Assembly (NCBI RefSeq): GCF_015356825.1
Contig: NZ_JAACYW010000043.1
Coordinates: 1-56,763 of the forward strand
Source: Catenulispora rubra
GTDB taxonomy: Bacteria > Actinomycetota > Actinomycetes > Streptomycetales > Catenulisporaceae
DNA: 56,763 bases
Direction of reading: 5' to 3'
The notes beneath the pieces are model-generated. The model was not told where the DNA came from, did not search any database, and worked only from the letters and a program-made list of their open reading frames with translations. A program made the translations under genes and the position numbers. Shown piece after piece: positions 52,393-56,763 of the stretch (positions are counted from its first letter, which is position 1; every line of letters begins with the position of its first letter).

Positions 52393-53324
52393 CAGGCCGC
52401 CTCCGCGAACGGCTTCGTCGGAGGCACCCGCCGGAGGACGTCGGTCGCGATCGTCGCGTCGATCGCCGCCTTCCGGCGGAACGCTTCGAGAACGACCTCC
52501 GGGACCAGTCGCTGGCGGAGGTCGGAGTACGTGTAGCCGTAGGGGCGCCCCGGGACCTCCGAGGTGACGGCGGCGAGCGCGTCGATATCGGCCGCTGACA
52601 TGCCCGTGCCCGCGAACAACCGGGACAGCAGCGCCGCCCGCTGAACGTGGCCGGGCCGTTCGAAGACCTCGATGACCGCAGCGCGGCGGCGCAGCGCCGG
52701 GTCGATCGCGTCGAGCCTGTTCGTGCACACGATCGTCAGGATCGGCAGACGGTCCGAGCGCATGCCGTCGATGCCGCGGAGCAGCGCGTTCACCCCGGCG
52801 CGGTCTTCGTGGTGCATCTGCGCGAGTTCCCGCGACTGGGCCAGAGCGTCGCCCTCGTCGATGAGAAGGATGCCGAGGGACTCGCTGGTTCCGTCGCTCC
52901 TTCTCGCCTTGATGAAGTCGGCGGTGATCCGGTCGAACGTCCCGGTGATCAGCGTGGTCATCTCCCCCACCGCGCCGCGCCCGCGAGCGGCCAAGCTCAG
53001 CGGGTACAACGTCACGTCCATGCGGGTGCTGGTCGCCACCACCTGGCCCAGGACCTCGGCGACCTCGGTCTTCCCGACCCCGACGTCACCGCTGAAGATG
53101 AACAGCGGGGTCCGATCGGTCAGGGCGTCCACGGCCGGGACGACCGCCCCGTGCACGTGCTCGCTCCACAGGCGTAGTGCCGTCGGGTCCGCGAACGCGA
53201 CAGCGTCCTGCGCAAGGCGGCTGATCAGGTCGTCGAGCCCGACCAGGGAATCGACCCTGGTCTGCGCGGCCGGGTTGGGGAACTCCTCGATCCGGGCGAA
53301 CAGCCCTTCGGCGCCTTCGATCAT
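52392..53324 (-). CDS. cap6: TRIP13/Pch2-like AAA+ ATPase (Cap6)
   Basis: A 310-residue AAA+ protein from ATG 53324. Walker A GDVGVGKTEV (Lys85), Walker B ILLIDEGDAL (around residue 150), a sensor 1 region PILTIVCTNRLDAIDPALRR with the arginine finger, and PYGYTYSDLRQRLVPE at the C-terminal lid. In type III CBASS the TRIP13-like ATPase unfolds the HORMA protein to switch the CD-NTase off. It overlaps both neighbours by 4 bases (ATGA), so it is translated at a fixed ratio to them. An earlier in-frame start exists but runs through the HORMA and CD-NTase genes and is not credible. Confidence 0.9.
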   Translation of the reverse strand: MIEGAEGLFARIEEFPNPAAQTRVDSLVGLDDLISRLAQDAVAFADPTALRLWSEHVHGAVVPAVDALTDRTPLFIFSGDVGVGKTEVAEVLGQVVATSTRMDVTLYPLSLAARGRGAVGEMTTLITGTFDRITADFIKARRSDGTSESLGILLIDEGDALAQSRELAQMHHEDRAGVNALLRGIDGMRSDRLPILTIVCTNRLDAIDPALRRRAAVIEVFERPGHVQRAALLSRLFAGTGMSAADIDALAAVTSEVPGRPYGYTYSDLRQRLVPEVVLEAFRRKAAIDATIATDVLRRVPPTKPFAEAA

Positions 53325-53824
53325 GCCGCGCTCCTGAACACTTCGCGCTCCAGGCCGACGCCGCCGGAGGCGTAGTTCCGGTCGACCACCCAGGCTCCGT
53401 GGGTGTCGCTGGGCAGGGAGCCGAAGCCGCGCTTGAACGGCAGCTCGTCCTGGACGGTCTTCCGTGCGGTCGCCGTGAGGTCGTGCCACCGAGCGGAGTA
53501 CGTCAGGAAGGTGAACCACGTGGCCCCGGTGACGTCTTCGCCGCGAGGTACACCGCCGGCGCCGCCGGTCAGGGAGCCGTTCGCGCCGACGCTGTAGCGC
53601 AGGGACCAGACGACCTTCCCACTCTTCTTGAACCCGAACTGGTACTGCGAGACGTATCCGTCGGTCAGCAGCAGCTCGAGCTCCTGTCGGTACTCTTCCA
53701 CCCTCTGGGCCGTCGGGCTGCCGTAGAACAGCCAGCTCTGGTGCAGGTCGGTCGCCGTGCGACCCGCGAGACGTGCCGCATCGACCCGGGTGAAGGTCTG
53801 CGCATAGGTGTAAGTGCTGCTCAT
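53321..53824 (-). CDS. cap7: CBASS HORMA-domain protein (Cap7)
   Basis: A 167-residue protein from ATG 53824, overlapping the CD-NTase stop by 4 bases. It begins STYTYAQTFTRVDAARLAGR and contains LLTDGYVSQYQFGFKKSGK and a central WSLRYSVGANG, the layout of bacterial HORMA proteins that act as peptide-recognising switches. It has no membrane or secretion signal. In type III CBASS the HORMA protein senses a phage-derived or cellular peptide in its closed form and activates the CD-NTase. Identification rests on the start motif, size and position between CD-NTase and TRIP13-like genes, and is therefore strong in context but less so from sequence alone. Confidence 0.83.
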   Translation of the reverse strand: MSSTYTYAQTFTRVDAARLAGRTATDLHQSWLFYGSPTAQRVEEYRQELELLLTDGYVSQYQFGFKKSGKVVWSLRYSVGANGSLTGGAGGVPRGEDVTGATWFTFLTYSARWHDLTATARKTVQDELPFKRGFGSLPSDTHGAWVVDRNYASGGVGLEREVFRSAA

Positions 53825-54792
53825 CAGGCCGCGGCCGTGAAAGCGGGGCCGAGGACGATCTGCCACAAGGCCACGGCCCTGCCCTTGGTCGGCTCGAAGC
53901 GGGCCGTGGTGATCGCGTCGAGTGCCTCCTGGGCGGCGTCCTCAAGCTCCTTACGGTGGTGGGGCTCGTACTCGTCGGCCACGTTGCTCTCGAAGTTGGC
54001 GGGGTCGAGGACCTGGATGGGGCTGGTCCCCCGCTCCGGGAGGTCCGAGGCCTTGTGGAAGTCGGTGAACGCGATCTGCTCGTCGAGTCCGCCGACGACG
54101 AGGAAGGTGAAGAACGCCTCGAGCGCGTCGACATAGTCGTCGAGCACCTCCCCGCGGTCGGCCAGGTGCGCCCAGATGAGCTCCAGCATGAAGCTCTTGC
54201 ACTTGAAGTCGCCGTCGCGCTTCCGCTGCTGCCGGACCCACCACTTCGTGAACCGGATCAGCTGGGCCAGGTTCGGGTGGTCATCCTTCCGGCCGCGGAT
54301 GAAGTCGAGATGCTGCCGGGTGCTGGTCTTGACCAGGTCGCCGGTCTTCTTGTTGACGAGGTAGCCGACGTCATCCGGGTCGCCTTCGTAGAGGACGGGG
54401 ACGACGTCGACGTCCAGGCCCGTGCCGCGAAAGTTCACCGTGACGCAGTGCGTCTGCGCGACGATCTGGTCCGGCCCCAGGTTCGGGTTCGCCTCGACGA
54501 TCCGGTCCCGCATCCAGTTCACAAGGCCCGGGCGATCCGAAGGTGCGAGCTCCGCACGAACATAGAGGGCGAGGTCGCGGTCCTTCGTCTTGCTCAGCGC
54601 CGTGCCCTTGGCCACGGAGCCGGCGTGGAGCGCCTTGACGAGCCCGAAGCCCGGCGTCGCCGCGATCTTCGTCTCGATCCGATCACGCAGGCCGTTGACC
54701 TGGGCCCGCTGCCGATCGACCTCGGGCTTCTTGAGGTTGACCTTGTCGTCTGCGAAAGCAGCGAGGTCGCGGTGGGTGATCTGAGGATCCAT
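53824..54792 (-). CDS. cdnC: CBASS CD-NTase (cGAS/DncV-like nucleotidyltransferase)
   Basis: A 322-residue nucleotidyltransferase from ATG 54792, with GGGAG just upstream. The active-site motif is HAGSVAKGTALSKTKDRDLAL (Gly-Ser at 58-59, Asp71 and Asp73), and a third Asp is in TGLDVDVVPVLYEGD (about 127-129). This matches the GS-x(n)-D-x-D...D pattern of CD-NTases. Later segments IRFTKWWVRQQRKRDGDFKC and KSFMLELIWAHL fit the OAS-like C-terminal domain. It makes a cyclic oligonucleotide second messenger for the Cap4 effector. Pairing with HORMA and TRIP13 points to clade C and a cyclic tri-adenylate-type product, which is inference from related systems. First gene of the operon. Confidence 0.92.
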   Translation of the reverse strand: MDPQITHRDLAAFADDKVNLKKPEVDRQRAQVNGLRDRIETKIAATPGFGLVKALHAGSVAKGTALSKTKDRDLALYVRAELAPSDRPGLVNWMRDRIVEANPNLGPDQIVAQTHCVTVNFRGTGLDVDVVPVLYEGDPDDVGYLVNKKTGDLVKTSTRQHLDFIRGRKDDHPNLAQLIRFTKWWVRQQRKRDGDFKCKSFMLELIWAHLADRGEVLDDYVDALEAFFTFLVVGGLDEQIAFTDFHKASDLPERGTSPIQVLDPANFESNVADEYEPHHRKELEDAAQEALDAITTARFEPTKGRAVALWQIVLGPAFTAAA

Positions 54793-54864
54793 GGGGTACT
54801 CCCGTCTGCCGAGATCGGCAAAGGGCGGACCGGCGACGCCGGCCCTTCAGAGTTCTGTGTTGGA

Positions 54865-55036
54865 GAGTGCTAATCCGCAGCTGGTTGAGCGCGACCGTGC
54901 TCTTGATGCCATGTGCGGCCCAGGAATGCGTACAAGCGCAATGAACAGCGCAAAAACCATCGAACAGCGAACAAGCCCTTACTTCGCAGGGCTCGCCGAT
55001 GGGTTGAGGTTAGCACTCCATACTGTCGAGTGCCAA
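54865..55036 (-). promoter_or_regulatory. CIRCE-type operator upstream of the CBASS operon
   Basis: On the minus strand 55036-55010 reads TTGGCACTC-N9-GAGTGCTAA, the CIRCE consensus (TTAGCACTC-N9-GAGTGCTAA) with a single A-to-G difference that occurs in many actinobacterial versions. It lies 218 bases before the CD-NTase start. A perfect half-site TTAGCACTC (54873-54865) is 73 bases before the start, with a poor second arm. CIRCE is bound by the heat-shock repressor HrcA. No heat-shock gene is present in the window. The 5' leader between operator and start holds no ORF that can be supported. Confidence 0.72.
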
Positions 55037-55498
55037 TCACTCGGCGGATGGGTGAATTTGCACTGCGGACCAGGTCACGACGCCAAAGTCGATCGCGCAT
55101 AGCGGCGCATACTGCGACCGTGTTCGCCTCATCAGTGCCCTCGACCCAGTATGGCCGGGCCCTCCGACAAGTCCCTCCGAACCATGTGAACCGCAGCCCC
55201 GACCAGCTTCCCGGCGCGGGCGATCAGCTGGTGGTCTTGAAGGACCCCGACCGTGTCCCGGCGTTGCCGAGCCGGTCCGGGCCACCGCGACAGCGACCGG
55301 GATCTCCGGCTCTGTGATCCCTGGCCTTTTCCCGGAAACCGCTGACGTGTCGAGGGCGCGGAAGAGCTCGCCGTACCGGCCCCAAAAGCAACGACTCACC
55401 GGCCGCCGACCGCCGCGACAGTGCGTAGGCCCTGGGGACAGGCACTAGTGAAGCCGTGTCGGCGTGTCCGCATGACCGCATGACCGCATGACCGGCGC
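55037..55498. other. Intergenic region with a short tandem repeat
   Basis: No gene can be supported. Near 55469-55490 the 8-base unit CCGCATGA is repeated three times, just before the 3' end of the condensation-domain gene. Confidence 0.4.
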
Positions 55499-56763
55499 TC
55501 ACGCTCGCACAGTTCGCTGTGCCACCGCGATGGCCTCCACTCGTCGCGCCAACGCTTCGGCATCAGCCGGGCGGATGGCCGAGGTGTCGATGTGCAGATT
55601 CAAGCGGACGCCGCCGGGTATCCCGTCGATCTGCATGATCAGGCCCTTGAGAGGCAGCTTGTCCTGGTAGCGAGTCCAAGCGAAGTTGCTGGAGCGGACC
55701 AGGGCGACGCCCTGCGGCGATGACGCGTCGTGTGCCGAACCGCTCGAGCCCGCGCCGAGCCGGTTGTTCAGGAACCAGTGCGTGCCGAGTGCCATGCCGA
55801 GCTCGGCCTCGACGCGATCGATCAGCGCAGCCACGTCCCACGGGTCAACGTAAGCATGCTTGTACGCCCTCCGCGCCGATCGCGCTGCGGCCCGCAGGAT
55901 GTCGTCGAACCCACGCCCTGCGACATCGAGCAGGCAGATCGCATTCTGGGCCGCGGTGCACACCACATCGGTCAGGCCGGGATGAAAACGGTTGTCCACC
56001 ATCGGCCTGACCACCACCGGATCGACGCCGTGGGTCTCGTGCACCGCGACTGCGAACAACGCGAGGAACACAACCGGGGTATCCACGCCCGTGCGCTCGC
56101 TGATCGCTCGCACCGCCGGCAGCAGGACGTAGGAGTCGAACTCGCCGTGCCAGTACCGTCGAGTGTCGGGGCCGTCCGGGTTGTAGGACCGGTAACGGGG
56201 GGCCTTTCGGAGCACTTCGTCCCAGTAGCGCAAAGCCGCCGCGTTCTGCCGCTGTCCGGCCGCCGATGCCTGCCACACCGCCTGCTCCAGCGGCACGCGC
56301 CCTCGAGACGGACACCCGGTGCGCACCTCGGACTGGGCCACCAACGCCGCCACCCCGGCCGCGTCGATCACCAGGTGGGAGATCAGCACCACAACATGCG
56401 TAGGCAGCCCTGCCTTGCAGACGACGCCCATGCGGATGGGCCAGTCTGTGGCGTAGTCCATCGCAGCATCCGTGTACCGCCGGTGCAGATCTTCGGCAAG
56501 ACGCCCCGGGTCTTCCTCGTTCGCGTCCACAACGTCCAGTACGACGACACCGGCGGCGGCGACGACCTGCCGGGGGCGGCCGTCCCCGTCCAAACGGACC
56601 CGGGTACGCAGCGACGGAAAGCGCGACATGCGATAGCGGAGCTCGTCTACAAGGTCATCGAGACTGCGACCCGCCGGTACCGCGACCACACCACCGACCG
56701 GCCACCAATTTCCCTCCTCCAGGATGTCCGCCCACCACTCCCGTTGGCCCCAGGTGAACTCCC
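55499..56763 (-). CDS. Condensation-domain (NRPS-type) protein, N-terminus beyond window
   Basis: A frame of at least 421 codons that runs off the right edge. The first visible residues, EFTWGQREWWADILEEGNWW, are the usual start region of NRPS condensation domains. Thereafter come SRFPSLRTRVRLDGDGRPRQ, the active-site region LISHLVIDAAGV (His-x3-Asp-Ala in place of the canonical HHxxxDG, with the catalytic second His kept), THWFLNNRLG and FAWTRYQDKLPLKGL near the end. It ends after about one condensation domain, with no adenylation or carrier domain, so it is a stand-alone condensation enzyme. It could join an amine to a carrier-bound acyl or aminoacyl group. Neighbours beyond the window are unknown. 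Confidence 0.85.
   Translation of the reverse strand, partial: EFTWGQREWWADILEEGNWWPVGGVVAVPAGRSLDDLVDELRYRMSRFPSLRTRVRLDGDGRPRQVVAAAGVVVLDVVDANEEDPGRLAEDLHRRYTDAAMDYATDWPIRMGVVCKAGLPTHVVVLISHLVIDAAGVAALVAQSEVRTGCPSRGRVPLEQAVWQASAAGQRQNAAALRYWDEVLRKAPRYRSYNPDGPDTRRYWHGEFDSYVLLPAVRAISERTGVDTPVVFLALFAVAVHETHGVDPVVVRPMVDNRFHPGLTDVVCTAAQNAICLLDVAGRGFDDILRAAARSARRAYKHAYVDPWDVAALIDRVEAELGMALGTHWFLNNRLGAGSSGSAHDASSPQGVALVRSSNFAWTRYQDKLPLKGLIMQIDGIPGGVRLNLHIDTSAIRPADAEALARRVEAIAVAQRTVRA

Noticed and set aside
52393..52728. N-terminal extension of Cap4
   Set aside because: It overlaps the AAA ATPase coding region in a different frame. ATG 52392 gives an ATGA junction like the other CBASS junctions.
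53956..54873. 305-codon plus-strand frame across the CD-NTase
   Set aside because: Antisense shadow of the CD-NTase, which has the full catalytic motif set.
1..56763. tRNA, rRNA, riboswitch or replication origin
   Set aside because: I saw no cloverleaf with a CCA-proximal T-loop, no rRNA core sequence, no recognisable riboswitch core and no DnaA-box cluster. A covariance-model scan would be needed to exclude small RNAs.

Overview
The window looks like an accessory, mobile-element-rich region from a high-GC filamentous actinomycete. The actinomycete assignment rests on very high GC with G/C-ending codons, frequent GTG/TTG starts, and lineage-typical families: DUF397, a DUF574-type methyltransferase, AfsR/SARP regulators with NB-ARC and TPR domains, the Trypco2 domain and CHAT-TPR proteases. 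Genus cannot be fixed from the sequence. No rRNA, tRNA or CRISPR array was seen.

Layout. 0-5 kb: a translationally coupled trio of tyrosine-recombinase-like genes plus a frameshifted TnpC-like gene. 5-10.8 kb: cassette 1, made of a Tn3 transposase tail, Trypco2, a trypsin-nSTAND1-WD40 giant protein, and a truncated copy of an integrase 5' end. 11-13 kb: three putative membrane/secreted proteins. 13-17.2 kb: a CHAT-TPR protease between two copies of a ~65-bp repeat. 17.2-18.5 kb: IS630 and small-gene remnants and one intact unknown gene. 18.9-21.7 kb: DUF397 and an NB-ARC/TPR protein with an amyloid-like N-terminal motif. 22-31.6 kb: two paralogous AfsR-type SARP/NB-ARC/TPR regulators with near-identical 120-bp tandem TPR units, and between them a lipoprotein, gene fragments, a small unknown gene and a 66-bp palindrome. 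31.8-38.1 kb: integrase remnants and cassette 2 in the opposite orientation (Tn3 tail, Trypco2, trypsin-NB-ARC-TPR, integrase). 38.6-44.9 kb: unknown genes, a DUF574 methyltransferase, an IS701-type element inserted in the 3' end of an MprF-like gene, IS30 and Nudix remnants, and a class I methyltransferase. 45.1-50.4 kb: an XRE regulator, then an apparent operon of an ECF sigma factor fused to a membrane segment and CAP domain, two thioredoxin-fold lipoproteins and CcdA. 50.9-54.8 kb: a complete type III CBASS operon (CD-NTase, HORMA, TRIP13-like ATPase, Cap4 nuclease-SAVED) with a CIRCE-type operator upstream. 55.5 kb to the end: a condensation-domain protein running off the window.

How it fits together. 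Most intact genes are plausible conflict or signalling genes: protease-STAND proteins, a CHAT protease, an NB-ARC protein and CBASS. Between them lie recombinase genes and gene fragments, as expected for a defence island. The most distinctive observations are: (1) two inverted Trypco2-trypsin cassettes that share a framework but carry different C-terminal halves, both joined at their 3' end to the same integrase 5' region with TTTAGAGAA-type sites; (2) the sigma factor-CAP fusion leading an extracytoplasmic thiol-redox operon; (3) a CIRCE operator upstream of CBASS.
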